From assembly GCA_947304115.1 (NCBI GenBank), contig CAMZAE010000004.1, positions 1 through 64,000 on the forward strand: a stretch of 64,000 bases of DNA, read 5' to 3'. Shown here piece by piece: positions 48,578 through 59,500 of the stretch. Within the stretch, counting starts at the first letter, position 1, and the number at the start of each line of letters is the position of its first letter. The notes under the pieces are model-generated. The model worked only from the letters and a program-made list of their open reading frames with translations, was not told the origin of the DNA and did no database searches. The position numbers and the translations under genes were made by a program. Source of the stretch: an uncultured Prevotellaceae bacterium (lineage in GTDB: Bacteria; Bacteroidota; Bacteroidia; Bacteroidales; Bacteroidaceae).

Positions 48578-51500
48578 ATGTTTTTATATTATAAGAAGTT
48601 AAGCCTTGTCTGTGTGTCGCTGTTCTTATCTGTCGGAATGGCTTTGGCTCAGACAAGTATTTCGGGAACAGTGTTTTCTGCCGATGACAACGAGCCGCTG
48701 ATAGGCGTCAACGTATTGGTGGAGGGCACGCAGAAGAGAACCATAACAGATATTGACGGCAAGTTCAAGTTGTCGGACGTCAAGCACAACGCTGTTTTGG
48801 TTGTCTCAATGATGGGTATGCGTACTGAAAAGGTGAAAGCCAAGGACGGTATGCGTATAATGATGCAGAGTGCAGAAACACAAATGACAGAGGTCATCGT
48901 GAACGGTCAGCAAATGATTGACAAGCGACTGTTCACGGGCGCAGCCACGAAGGTGGATGCCGAGAAGATAAAACTCTCCGGCATGGCCGATGTGAGCCGC
49001 TCCTTGGAAGGCCGTGTGGCAGGTGTGCAGGTGACTAACGTGACGGGCACCTTTGGTGCTTCGCCCAAGATTCGTGTGCGCGGTGCCACCTCCATCTACG
49101 GTAACTCCAAGCCCCTGTGGGTCGTGGATGGCGTCATCTATGAGGACAACGTCGATGTCAGTGCCGACGACCTGTCGTCTGGCGATGCCAAGACCTTGAT
49201 TTCCTCTGCTGTGGCAGGCTTGAACTCGGACGACATCGAGTCGTTCACCATTCTGAAGGATGGCTCCGCAACCTCCATCTACGGTGCCCGTGCCATGGGC
49301 GGTGTGATTGTCGTCACCACCAAAAGAGGTTCCAAAGGCCGTGCCAGTGTAAACTACACAGGCGAGTTTACAACACGTCTCAAGCCCAGCTACAATAACT
49401 ACAACATTATGAACTCCCAGGAGATGATGGGTGTTTATAAGGAGATGTACGACAAGGGTTGGTTGCAGCTTGACAATATGGTGAACGCCCAGAACACGGG
49501 TGTCTATGGCTACATGTTCCAGCAGTTGCGCTCGTATGATCCTGTGACGGGCACTTACGGCTTGCAAAACACGGAAGCAGCCCGCAATGCCTACCTGCAG
49601 GCAGCAGAGTTCCGCAACACCGATTGGTTCGACCTTTTGTTCTCCAGTAAGATACAGCAGAACCACTCTGTCAGCATCTCCGGCGGTACAGAGCGTTCCA
49701 CAAACTATTTCTCCATGTCCGTGCTGTCCGACCCCGGACAGTTCATCAACCGCAGCAGCGTGAGCCGCTATACCTTTAACGGCAACACCTCCTACGACAT
49801 ACTGAAGGAAAAGAAAGGCTGTAATCTGCTGACTGTCAAGTTGGCAGCCCAGGGAAGCTATCGTCAGCAGGAAGCCCCTGGCTCGCTGAACCGCACCACC
49901 GATGTCGTGACTGGTGAGGTGAAGCGCGACTTCGACATCAACCCCTTCAGCTATGCTTTGAACACAAGCCGCTGCCTCGATCCCAACATCAACTACACCC
50001 GCTTCTACACAGGCTTCAACATCTTTGACGAACTGGAGTACAACTACAACGACATCCAGGTCAAGGAACTGATGTTCCGTGGCGAGCTGGAGTACAAGCC
50101 CACAAGGGCATGGCGCTTTAGCGGACTTATATCATCTCGACTGTCGAGCACACGTCGCCAGCATAACGTAATGGACAATTCCAACCAGGCCAATGCCTAT
50201 CGTGCAGGTACTGATGCACAGGACGACAATTCCACTGTTCGTGATGCCAACACCCTCCTCTATACGGACCCGGACAACGAGCTGGCTCTGCCTGAATCTG
50301 TCCTGCCGTCGGGCGGCATCAAGTATCAGTACGACGACAACATGCGCTCCAACACCTTCCGCTTTATGGCCGGCTACAACAATGTGTTCAAGGACAAGCA
50401 CACCGTCAACGGCATGGTGGGCACTGAGTACTCCTCTGTTCGTCGCACGGCCACAACATGGACAGGATGGGGTTATCAGTTCGACAACGGCGGCATCACC
50501 TATGCGCCGTACCTCTGGCTCAAGCAGATGAACGAAGAGAACACCGAGTACTTCAGCGAAAAGTACACGCTGACAAACACCTTGGCTTATTATGGTCAGT
50601 TTAACTATAACTATGACGAGCGCTACACACTGAACGGCACGTTCCGCTATGAAGGCACCAACCGTCTCGGCAAGAGCCGCCAAAGCCGCTGGCTGCCGAC
50701 ATGGAACGTTTCGGGATCATACGACCTCACCAACGAGAAGTTCATGGCAAGGACCAGGTCATGGCTCTCACAGGTGAAGTTCCGTGGCAGCTATTCGCTG
50801 ACCGCCGATACAGGTCCGTCATGGGTGACAAATGCCCAGGCCATCTTTATGACCAAGAACTCTTGGCGTCCCTTCACTTCTGCTGCTGAGACACAGATTT
50901 ACATTTCGTCCCTCGGCAACTCAGAACTGACCTACGAGAAAAAGCATGAATGGAATGTTGGTGTTGATTTGAGCTTCCTGAAAGACCGCATAGGCATCAC
51001 ATTTGACATCTACGGGCGCAACAACTACGACTTGATAGGCCGCACCTATACACAGGGCGCCGGTGGTGAGATTGCCAAGTATGCCAATGTCGCAGACATG
51101 GAGTCCAATGGTGTGGAGTTCAGCCTTTCTACCGTCAACATCAACAAGGCAGGCTTCAAGTGGACATCCGACTTTGTCTTCTCCAAGTCAAGCAACAAAA
51201 TTACTTCCCTCGAAGTTGCAAGCCGTGCCGTTGACCTCGTGACAGGTCAGGGATATGCCATCGAAGGTTATCCGGTACGCTCCATCTTCAGCTATAAGTT
51301 TGCAGGACTCAATGACGAAGGCCTGCCACAAGTCTATAACGAGCGTGGCGAAAAGACAATAGGCGATGTGAATTTCCAGGAGACAGAGAAGTTGACAGAC
51401 TTCCTCGTTTACGAAGGTCCTTCCGATCCTACGTTCTATGGCTCTTTCAACAACACCTTCAGCTATAAGAGCAAGAAGTGGGGCGACCTCTCGCTCGACC

Positions 51501-51964
51501 TTTTCATTACATTTGCCGGTGGCAACGTGGTTCGTCTTGATCCCGTCTTCTCTGCTGCCTACAGTGACCTCTCGGCATTGCCACGCGAGTTCAAGAACCG
51601 CTGGGTGATGGCTGGCGATGAGGCTGTAACGACCATTCCCACCATTGCCTCACGCAATCAGGTTGACCGCTATGGCTCTTACACTCTGCGTACGGCATAC
51701 AATGCCTACAACTACTCCACGGAGCGCATTGCCATTGGCGATTTCATCCGTCTGAAGGAAGTGGCACTCACTTATACCTTGCCCGATGGATGGTTGAGGA
51801 ATACCTTCATCAACCGTGCCTCTTTGAAATTGGCAACCACGAACCTCTGTCTGCTTTATGCCGACAAGAAGCTGAACGGCCAGGACCCGGAGTTCATCAA
51901 CTCCGGCGGTGTGGCTGCGCCCATCTCCAAGCAGTTTACCGCAACCGTGCGCTTAGGGTTCTAA
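48578..51964 (+). CDS. SusC/RagA-family TonB-dependent outer-membrane transporter
   Basis: 1128 residues: signal peptide (1-25, ending GMALAQ), a carboxypeptidase-regulatory-like domain (SGTVFSADDNEPLIGVNVLV, about 28-110), a TonB-dependent plug (SLEGRVAGVQVTNVTGTFG, IRVRGATSIYGNSKPLWVVDG, about 140-250) and a 22-strand barrel ending in TATVRLGF with terminal Phe. It imports oligomers captured by SusD, powered by TonB. It heads an operon with SusD, a zinc metallopeptidase, DUF4302 and a modular protein. There is no sigma/anti-sigma or hybrid two-component gene beside it, and no glycoside hydrolase. Confidence 0.95.
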   Translation: MFLYYKKLSLVCVSLFLSVGMALAQTSISGTVFSADDNEPLIGVNVLVEGTQKRTITDIDGKFKLSDVKHNAVLVVSMMGMRTEKVKAKDGMRIMMQSAETQMTEVIVNGQQMIDKRLFTGAATKVDAEKIKLSGMADVSRSLEGRVAGVQVTNVTGTFGASPKIRVRGATSIYGNSKPLWVVDGVIYEDNVDVSADDLSSGDAKTLISSAVAGLNSDDIESFTILKDGSATSIYGARAMGGVIVVTTKRGSKGRASVNYTGEFTTRLKPSYNNYNIMNSQEMMGVYKEMYDKGWLQLDNMVNAQNTGVYGYMFQQLRSYDPVTGTYGLQNTEAARNAYLQAAEFRNTDWFDLLFSSKIQQNHSVSISGGTERSTNYFSMSVLSDPGQFINRSSVSRYTFNGNTSYDILKEKKGCNLLTVKLAAQGSYRQQEAPGSLNRTTDVVTGEVKRDFDINPFSYALNTSRCLDPNINYTRFYTGFNIFDELEYNYNDIQVKELMFRGELEYKPTRAWRFSGLISSRLSSTRRQHNVMDNSNQANAYRAGTDAQDDNSTVRDANTLLYTDPDNELALPESVLPSGGIKYQYDDNMRSNTFRFMAGYNNVFKDKHTVNGMVGTEYSSVRRTATTWTGWGYQFDNGGITYAPYLWLKQMNEENTEYFSEKYTLTNTLAYYGQFNYNYDERYTLNGTFRYEGTNRLGKSRQSRWLPTWNVSGSYDLTNEKFMARTRSWLSQVKFRGSYSLTADTGPSWVTNAQAIFMTKNSWRPFTSAAETQIYISSLGNSELTYEKKHEWNVGVDLSFLKDRIGITFDIYGRNNYDLIGRTYTQGAGGEIAKYANVADMESNGVEFSLSTVNINKAGFKWTSDFVFSKSSNKITSLEVASRAVDLVTGQGYAIEGYPVRSIFSYKFAGLNDEGLPQVYNERGEKTIGDVNFQETEKLTDFLVYEGPSDPTFYGSFNNTFSYKSKKWGDLSLDLFITFAGGNVVRLDPVFSAAYSDLSALPREFKNRWVMAGDEAVTTIPTIASRNQVDRYGSYTLRTAYNAYNYSTERIAIGDFIRLKEVALTYTLPDGWLRNTFINRASLKLATTNLCLLYADKKLNGQDPEFINSGGVAAPISKQFTATVRLGF

Positions 51965-52006
51965 ATGAAGAGTGAAGAATGAAGAAAGAAGAATTTGCTA
52001 CCGCTT
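51964..52006 (+). repeat. GAAGAATGAAGAA...TTTGCTACCGC repeat before susD
   Basis: ATGAAGAGTGAAGAATGAAG, then AATTTGCTACCGC. It matches the inverted centre of the 46252-46342 element. An ATG at 51979 inside it is in frame with susD and would add MKKEEFATALGG. Confidence 0.65.
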
Positions 52007-52032
52007 TAGGTGGAACAAAGATAATAAATACT

Positions 52033-53805
52033 ATGAGACAATACACACATGATATGTGGATACGGGAAGTGGGCGTGAAAAGGATGATGAGTTTGCTCGT
52101 TGCAGCATGCCTCATGTTTCAGGTCTCACTCGTCGTTTCCTGCACTGCGCTCGACGAAGCTCCCGATAACCGCACAGAAATAGACAATCCGGAAAAGGTT
52201 GGCAAGTTTTTGACGTCTGCCTACCCACTCTCCGTGCCAGCCGTCATCTGCGAACTCAGCGGTGACAACCTGGTGGACAACAACGTCTGCGTGCCCGCCA
52301 CACACTATGATGCCTATGCCAAGTTCCACGAACAGGCATACGAATGGAATGACATCGACAACTACAGCACAGGCGAGGACGATACGCCCTATACCGTTTG
52401 GGAATCCTATTATCAGGGCATTGCCGTAGCCAACCATGCTATTGAAGCCATGCTTGAGATGAGCAAGGACCCTGCCCACGACCGTGAACTGGCACATTCC
52501 TGGGGCGAGGCACACCTTCTGCGTGCCTACCTGCATTTTGTGCTAGTCAATGTGTTTGCCGAAACCTACAAGGACGAGACGCAGAGCGCCAACGATGTGG
52601 GCATCCCATACGTCCGTGAAGTAGAGAAGACCGTCACTGTTGACTACAGCGATCCTAAGTTCCGCAAGAGTGTGGCAGAAGTGTACCAGCTTATCGAACA
52701 GGACATCCTGGAGGGTGTTGACCTTATCGACGACTCCAAGTACAAGGTGCCTGCCTATCACTTCAACCGCAACGCAGCCAATGCCTTTGCAGCCCGCTTC
52801 TATCTCTACAAGCGCGACTATGAGAAGTGTGTCAAGTACGCCACAGCAGCCTTGGGTTCCAATCCAGCTTCTTCCCTGCGCAAGTGGGCGACGATGAGCG
52901 CCAACACCATCAACACCCTGCTCAATGACTTCAACGACGAGACTGCGCCATGCAATTACCTCTTGCAGACCACCTACTCGCTGTTCGACCGTATGCTCTC
53001 AGCATGTCGTTATGCTATCAACAAGGGCAGTGCAGCCGAGAACGTGGATAACACGTATGACATTCTCTATGAAGGCGGCGGGCCTAACTGGGATGGTCGT
53101 CTCAAGGCTTTCGACGGCAAAATCTACCGTTGGGGAGCAGGCTCGGAGTATGGCTCATGGCTTTTCCGTGTGTATGAGTACTTTGAATATACCGACAAAA
53201 TTGCAGGCATTGGCTTTGTTCACATCATCTACCAGCCGTTCACAGCCGAAGAGACGTTGCTTTGCCGTGCCGAGGCAGAAGTCTATCTCGGGCAGACAGA
53301 CAAGGCCATTGCAGACCTTGGCTTCTGGACGTCATCGCACATGGTTGACAAAGCCCTGACGCAGGAAGACATCAACAGGTGGTATAAAGGCGGTGCCGCA
53401 AAGAACATTTATGTCAGCGACCTGCATCCTACGGAGATAAGTCCCGAGTTTACGTACGATGGCTTAAGCGATGATGCCAAGCGTGTGATAGACTGTGTCC
53501 TTCACTTCCGTCGTATAGAGACGATGTTCGAGGGCTTGCGTTGGTTCGACATCAAGCGCTACGGCATCACGGTTCACCATGCCTATCGCGATCCTAATGA
53601 GGATGACATACACCATGATTATCTTCAGTGGAACGATCCCCGCCGTGTCCTGCAGATACCTCAGAATGTCATTGATGCCGGTTATCCCTTCAATAACAGG
53701 ACAAATTCATTGGGAGGCGGCCAAGGCGGTGAACTGAAGTCTGTGCCTGTGCTGGCAGAACCGAAACAAGGAAACACAGAGGACGAGGATAACTTTAACG
53801 ATTAA
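52033..53805 (+). CDS. SusD/RagB-family surface lipoprotein
   Basis: 590 residues from ATG 52033; the in-frame ATG at 51979 would prepend repeat-encoded residues before the signal peptide. The lipobox is VSLVVSCTA. TPR-like helices follow (AHSWGEAHLLRAYLHFVLVN, NAANAFAARFYLYKRDYEK) and the C-terminal SusD block FRRIETMFEGLRWFDIKRYG. SusD closes the SusC barrel and captures ligand at the surface. The C-terminus ends in an acidic tail (NTEDEDNFND). Ligand type is not deducible from the sequence. Confidence 0.92.
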   Translation: MRQYTHDMWIREVGVKRMMSLLVAACLMFQVSLVVSCTALDEAPDNRTEIDNPEKVGKFLTSAYPLSVPAVICELSGDNLVDNNVCVPATHYDAYAKFHEQAYEWNDIDNYSTGEDDTPYTVWESYYQGIAVANHAIEAMLEMSKDPAHDRELAHSWGEAHLLRAYLHFVLVNVFAETYKDETQSANDVGIPYVREVEKTVTVDYSDPKFRKSVAEVYQLIEQDILEGVDLIDDSKYKVPAYHFNRNAANAFAARFYLYKRDYEKCVKYATAALGSNPASSLRKWATMSANTINTLLNDFNDETAPCNYLLQTTYSLFDRMLSACRYAINKGSAAENVDNTYDILYEGGGPNWDGRLKAFDGKIYRWGAGSEYGSWLFRVYEYFEYTDKIAGIGFVHIIYQPFTAEETLLCRAEAEVYLGQTDKAIADLGFWTSSHMVDKALTQEDINRWYKGGAAKNIYVSDLHPTEISPEFTYDGLSDDAKRVIDCVLHFRRIETMFEGLRWFDIKRYGITVHHAYRDPNEDDIHHDYLQWNDPRRVLQIPQNVIDAGYPFNNRTNSLGGGQGGELKSVPVLAEPKQGNTEDEDNFND

Positions 53806-53813
53806 TCAGGAGA

Positions 53814-55085
53814 ATGAAGATGAAAAAGACATTATATATAATATGTATTGTTGCAACCGTTGCAGCGCTCTCCTCTTGCCGCGGTGAAGAAGCCTTTAGT
53901 GAGTCAATCTTCGACACCAGTGTGCCTGTTGTTGACGAGACGAAGGCAACATACAAGTTCGACAAATGGCTCTACGACAATTTCGTCGTTCCCTATAACG
54001 TTGATGTGAAGTACCACTTCGACCTGTCGTCTTCAGACCTGAACTTCCAACTTACGCCTGCAGACTACAACCGTTCCCAGCTCTTGGCGCGTTTCATCAG
54101 ATACCTGTTCTATGACGTCTATACCAAGTATGCTGGCGAAGACTTTATGAAGACATACGGTCCCCGCATCTTCCACTTTATCGGTTCTTCGGGCTACAGC
54201 CCCACTACGGGTACCGAAGTGTTGGGATACGCTTCTGGCGGTGTGAAGATTACGCTTTTTAACATCAACGAGATGAAGGCCTATACTCCAGGCGTTACCT
54301 ATGGCGGTGCAGACCTGGATGTGCTCAACGATAAGTATTTCCACACGATGCACCATGAGTTCTCTCATATCCTGCATCAGACGAAGTCCTATCCCGTCAC
54401 CTTCGGACAGGTGACATCTGGCACCTATGATCCCATTGGCTGGCAAGAGCGCGACTCCGTATGGACGCACTCCCACGGCTATGTCACACACTATGCCTCC
54501 TCTGCCACCTATGAAGATTTTGTGGAGATGCTTTCCGGCACCATCACCGACACCGACCACCGTTGGATGAACCGCATCATCAATGCTTGTGTGAAGGGTG
54601 TCCGGCAGGGTGACAAGGAGGACGTCCTGGAGCTTATCGACTCCCTTGAAATAAATCTTGACGATCCCAAAGGACATTGGAACAACTTCACGCTTTATGA
54701 GGAGTCCGAGTACAACGACCAGACGGACGAGTATGATCCTACGGACCGCTATGTCCTTGACGAGCATCGTCTCCTTGCAGATTCCAGAACCCATCAATAT
54801 CAAGTTGTCAACAAAGCGGCAACGGCCTATGTGGACCAGTATAAATACAAGAAGTATAAGGAGTTCACTTCGTTTAGGGACTTCTTGGACAAGGAAGTCA
54901 AGATTTCTACCGACGATGACTTGACAGGCATCAACTCCCTGCTGAAGAAGATGGACATCGCCACAAAGTGGTACACCGAGAACTGGGGGCTTTATCTCTT
55001 CAAGCTTCGCCATGAGGTGCGTGAGCGTCAGACCAACATTAACGACTTCCTCAAGGACGAGGTGACGATTTTTGACCTTGAATAA
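53814..55085 (+). CDS. Putative zinc-binding metallopeptidase lipoprotein
   Basis: A 423-residue lipoprotein (lipobox ALSSCRG). The zinc motif HHEFSHILHQTK lies at about residues 180-191. The domain belongs to the Bacteroidetes 'putative zinc-binding metallopeptidase' group commonly found beside SusCD and DUF4302 genes. A downstream Glu (YEDFVEMLSG, about 238-247) may be the third metal ligand. It lies 8 bp after susD. It could process a protein or glycoprotein substrate at the cell surface, which suggests that this SusCD system imports peptides or glycopeptides. Confidence 0.85.
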   Translation: MKMKKTLYIICIVATVAALSSCRGEEAFSESIFDTSVPVVDETKATYKFDKWLYDNFVVPYNVDVKYHFDLSSSDLNFQLTPADYNRSQLLARFIRYLFYDVYTKYAGEDFMKTYGPRIFHFIGSSGYSPTTGTEVLGYASGGVKITLFNINEMKAYTPGVTYGGADLDVLNDKYFHTMHHEFSHILHQTKSYPVTFGQVTSGTYDPIGWQERDSVWTHSHGYVTHYASSATYEDFVEMLSGTITDTDHRWMNRIINACVKGVRQGDKEDVLELIDSLEINLDDPKGHWNNFTLYEESEYNDQTDEYDPTDRYVLDEHRLLADSRTHQYQVVNKAATAYVDQYKYKKYKEFTSFRDFLDKEVKISTDDDLTGINSLLKKMDIATKWYTENWGLYLFKLRHEVRERQTNINDFLKDEVTIFDLE

Positions 55086-55100
55086 TTCTATGTACTGATT

Positions 55101-56453
55101 ATGATTATGAAGAAGGACATATTACATATATTGATCTGTGTGGCGCTTCCTGCCGCACTTGCCAGTTGTTCCCAGTTCCAGGAAGAGAACTTCTTCGAGG
55201 AGAGTGCCGCCTTGCGCGTAGAGCATAATTCCGCAAAGTTGCAGGACATCTTGGTGGATGCTCCCAATGGATGGGTGATGCAGTACTATACGGGCGACGG
55301 CGTATCCGTTTTCGAAGGCTTCAACCTCTTTGCCAAGTTCGAGAAGAGCGGCAAGGTGACAATGGCAGGCGACCATCGCTTCCTGCGCGACGGAAAGGCC
55401 GGCACATATACCGAAGCCACCAGCCTCTATGAGTTGATACGCGAGGACGGACTTGTGCTGGCGTTCAACACATGGAACGACGTGCTCACTCCTTTCGTTG
55501 ATCCTGTCGCTTTCTGGGCCGCTCCCGAAAATCTGTACAAGGACGGTGCTGGCATGGCGGGTGACCAGAACCTTGTGGTGAAGTCGATGAAGGCAGACGA
55601 GATTATTTGCCGTGGCGAGCGTTACAATGCAGAGGTGCGTTTGGTGAAGGCCGACCGCGACTGGCAGACCTACATCGCCGACACAAAGGCCATGAAGGAG
55701 CAGATAACGAGCGAGAAGATCAACTCATATTATATCATTACAGACAAGGAGACGAAGTTTTGTGTGGGCCTGCGCGACGGGCGCTATCGCATTTCCGAGC
55801 GCATTAAGAACCCCTTGAAGGTGGATTCCCTTTCCTGCTGCTTCACACCGACAGGCTTCCGCAACGAGAGAGTGGATACCCTCGGCGGCCATTTGTTCCA
55901 TGAGTTCAAGATGAACGAAGACGGCTCTGCCCTTGTCAACGAGGACGGCACAGTGCGCATCATTGCCACATGGGACACTTATCTGGCAGAAACCGAAGAG
56001 ATTATGTGGATGGACGGCACGACGGTGACAGGCGACCTAAAGGCATCGTATGACCAATTGATGGCTGCTTTGGAAGCAGCAGACAAGGTCTATGCCCCGC
56101 GCATTGGCATCGGACGCTCCCAGATTGCGACAGGTGACAACAGTGTGTCTGGTCTTGTCATCGAGTGGTACACGAACAAGCGTAAGACAAAGCAATCTCT
56201 TACGAGGGGTGGCTTGACAATGAAGCGCAGCGTTCCCTCGATGGGACAGATGACCATTGCGTATGCAGAAGATGCAACGACCGACAATGACATGAAGACG
56301 CTCAAGGCTTCTGTCCTCGCCCTTGTGCGCAGCTTTGCGGAGACATTGGCCGGCACATACCAGATGGCAGCCAACAGTAACTTCGTGCCAACGGAAGTTC
56401 AACTTCAATCAGTCGATAGCGAGAACAGCATCTGTCTTTTCTTTGACAACTAA
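55101..56453 (+). CDS. DUF4302 domain lipoprotein
   Basis: A 450-residue surface lipoprotein (signal plus ALASCSQF). The opening FEESAALRVEHNSAKLQDIL and DAPNGWVMQYYTG are the DUF4302 hallmark. The remainder is beta-rich. Function is unknown; members co-occur with SusCD and the zinc metallopeptidase, as here. An alternative ATG lies 6 bp inside. It is 15 bp after the peptidase gene. Confidence 0.85.
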   Translation: MIMKKDILHILICVALPAALASCSQFQEENFFEESAALRVEHNSAKLQDILVDAPNGWVMQYYTGDGVSVFEGFNLFAKFEKSGKVTMAGDHRFLRDGKAGTYTEATSLYELIREDGLVLAFNTWNDVLTPFVDPVAFWAAPENLYKDGAGMAGDQNLVVKSMKADEIICRGERYNAEVRLVKADRDWQTYIADTKAMKEQITSEKINSYYIITDKETKFCVGLRDGRYRISERIKNPLKVDSLSCCFTPTGFRNERVDTLGGHLFHEFKMNEDGSALVNEDGTVRIIATWDTYLAETEEIMWMDGTTVTGDLKASYDQLMAALEAADKVYAPRIGIGRSQIATGDNSVSGLVIEWYTNKRKTKQSLTRGGLTMKRSVPSMGQMTIAYAEDATTDNDMKTLKASVLALVRSFAETLAGTYQMAANSNFVPTEVQLQSVDSENSICLFFDN

Positions 56454-56512
56454 CAAACAGATTTATATAACTTTTATTATTAACTTATATTATTAACTTA
56501 AATTATTGCATT

Positions 56513-59500
56513 ATGAGAATCAAGAACTTTACTCTTATGCTAATGGCAGTCCTGTTCTCTACGGTAAGCTTTGCGCAGAAGTCTTTCGTGTTGCAGAAGG
56601 ATGTTGCCCTCAATCGTCAGCCGGCGGTTACGAAGTTGGTTAAGCAGAGCAGCATTTTGCCAGCTCTTGCTGTGAGCCAAGGAAACAAACCTGCAAGTGT
56701 GGCCAAGGCCCGCGCCAAGGCTCCCGAAGTTGTAACTCCTCCTGAAAAGGGCGATGTGGAGTATTATACGCTGAGTGGTAATAACTCTAGGGAAAGTGGC
56801 GTTTCCCGTACTGTTAAAGTTGTATGGGATGACGAGGACGAAGATGTGGTTTATATTTCCGGCCTTAGTTATTATTTGCCGGAAGCCTTTGTGAAAGGCA
56901 CATTCACAGACGAAAGAACTGTAGTCTTCGAGAAAGGACAATACTTCGGCGCATTTAATGGGACTTATGAGATGTACTTTGGCGCAACTACTACAGGAGA
57001 AGACTTTATTGATGCTGTCGCTACTTATGACGAGGATGAAGGTTCGTTCACTTTCTCTTATTTCTTGTGTGATTATTCAGATGCTCAAGGTACGAGTTTT
57101 TTTGCCTATTGGCAGCCTGGTGTGACATTAGTTCCTTTTGAGGGAGAAGTAGAAAAGCCTGTTGAGATTCCAAACGACCTCCAGATAGAGACGTATGCTT
57201 ATTCTGCATATGACTATTATGGCAATGAGTCACATGATCTACCTGTATCAGGAAATCTGAACATTGGCATCTATGGTGATGATGTGTATGTTCAGGGAAT
57301 GTCCACTGATTTTCCGAATGCTTGGATTAAGGGCACAATGGAAAACAATACCGTTACTTTCCCCACTGGACAGCTTCTTTCTGGCCAAAGAGAGGTTTAT
57401 TTTATCGGTTATGGAGATAGTGGAATTACCGATTATATACTAATTTATAATCCAGAAGATGGTTCTTTCACAGAAGATAATACTAATCCCATGATTAGTT
57501 CGAGCAAACAATCACCATCTTTGCGGCAATACTATTATGGCTATAAAATTAAGCCTATTACCGAGAAGGCTGCTGTGCCTGATAATTCTTCCATAACTGC
57601 AATTGCCTATAAACCTTCTGGTGATGTCCTTGAGTTCAACGTGGCTAAGGTGGATGTTGATGGAGAAGGTCTGGCAACAGAGAAGATAGCATTTATCCTC
57701 TATTACCAAGATGAGAACGGGGATCCTGTTGCCATTACTCTCTCTAAGGATGACTATGAAGGTCTGGAGGAGGATTTGACAGAAATTCCTGTTTCGTTGT
57801 TTGACGGTTCGCTCCCCCTCAATATGAAAGACTATACTTCTTGGACCGCAATTGGAATTCAGACAGTATATTACGGTGGCGAAGAGCGTAATGAGAGCAA
57901 AATTACATGGTACACACCGACATGGCCTGTGAAGGTTACTTTGCCTGAAGGCCTTGAAGTGACGGAACACATTTTTAAGGGTGAAACTTCTTATCAAGGC
58001 GAAATAACACCTTTTGAAAAACCAGTAAGTCTTGCTATCGATGGCAATGACCTGTATATCCGTGGATTAGGCGATATCGATGAAACTGCTTGGGTGAAAG
58101 GCACAAAGGATGCTGATGGCAACTATGTATTCCCGAAGGGACAAGATATGGGTGTTTTCTATTACCAGCGCAGTCCATACTATCGTTCTTTCCTCGTTGG
58201 TTATGCAGGTAACACTGCATCAGATGTGGTGCTGACAGTGAATGCTGCCAGTGGCGTATATGAGATTGAAGATGAATTCTTCGAGAATGTTATTTATACG
58301 GACAAGGCTTCTCCTTGGACAAATTTTATAGCTGGCGCTACTATCTCTATTGATGAAGCTGAGGAAGAGATACCAGAACTCGTTACTGTTCCCGAAGGCC
58401 TGAATACAGAGGCCTGGTCGTTCAGCGCAACTGACAGCGATGGAAATGCTGTGGCTCATAGCGTGAATGTTGGCTTCGACGGTGATGACGTATATGTTCA
58501 GGGTGTTTACGCCGAACTTCCCAATGCATGGGTAAAGGGTACAAAGGATGGCGATGCCATTACTTTTGCTGCAGGTCAGTATCTGGGCCAATACTATGGC
58601 TATGATATTTGGTTCATTGGGTACAGTACAAGTAATTACGCTGTGCAGGACTATGTCCTCTCTGTTGACGAGGATGTGATAATGATGACCAATGAAAGCA
58701 CTACAGAGTGTATCGGCTTTAACATCTATAAGAAGAGAATCAGTGCTTCACTCGTTGATAATTATAGGGGTGTAACCATCAAGAAAGTTACAGAGAAGGC
58801 TGCAACTCCTGCAACTCCTTCTGTGGACCATATTAAGTTCTCTCCTTATGGTAATGTTGCTGAGTTCAGTGTTCCTGTTGTAGATGTAAACGGTGATGGC
58901 CTTGTTACTGACAAGCTTTCTTACAAGCTCTACTATGAAGAGAGCGACGGCGATGCCAAGGAAGTGACATTTACCACCGACCTTTACACAAAGCTGACAG
59001 AGGACATGACCGTCATTCCTTATGGTTTCCTTGACGGCGCGGACGATGAGGGTAATCCTGCAGCTTATGACTTCTATCAGAGCAAGGTTTATCTGAACAT
59101 GGAGCATAAGTCTTGGGTTCGTATTGGCATCCAGAGCATCTACACTGGTGGCGGCGAGACCAATACCTCTGAGATTGGCTGGTACACCATCATTTGGCCT
59201 CAGGTTATCTCTTTGCCAGAAGGTGCAGAGGTGGCTGAATACGACTTCAAGGGCACCTATTCCTTTACAGATGGAAATCAAGATTTTTCAAAGAAAGTGA
59301 ACGTTGCTTTTGTCGATGACAGTGTGTTTGTTCAGGGCGTAGGCCGTGCAAGCTCCGAGGCTTGGGTTAAGGGCGTAAAGACTGCAGAAGACACCTATAC
59401 CTTCGCGAAGGGCCAGTATATGGGTGTTTATGCTTCTGAAGAAGGCGATTACTCTTACCTCTACCTGATGGGCTACAACAGCACACTCGGCGCGTTGGAT

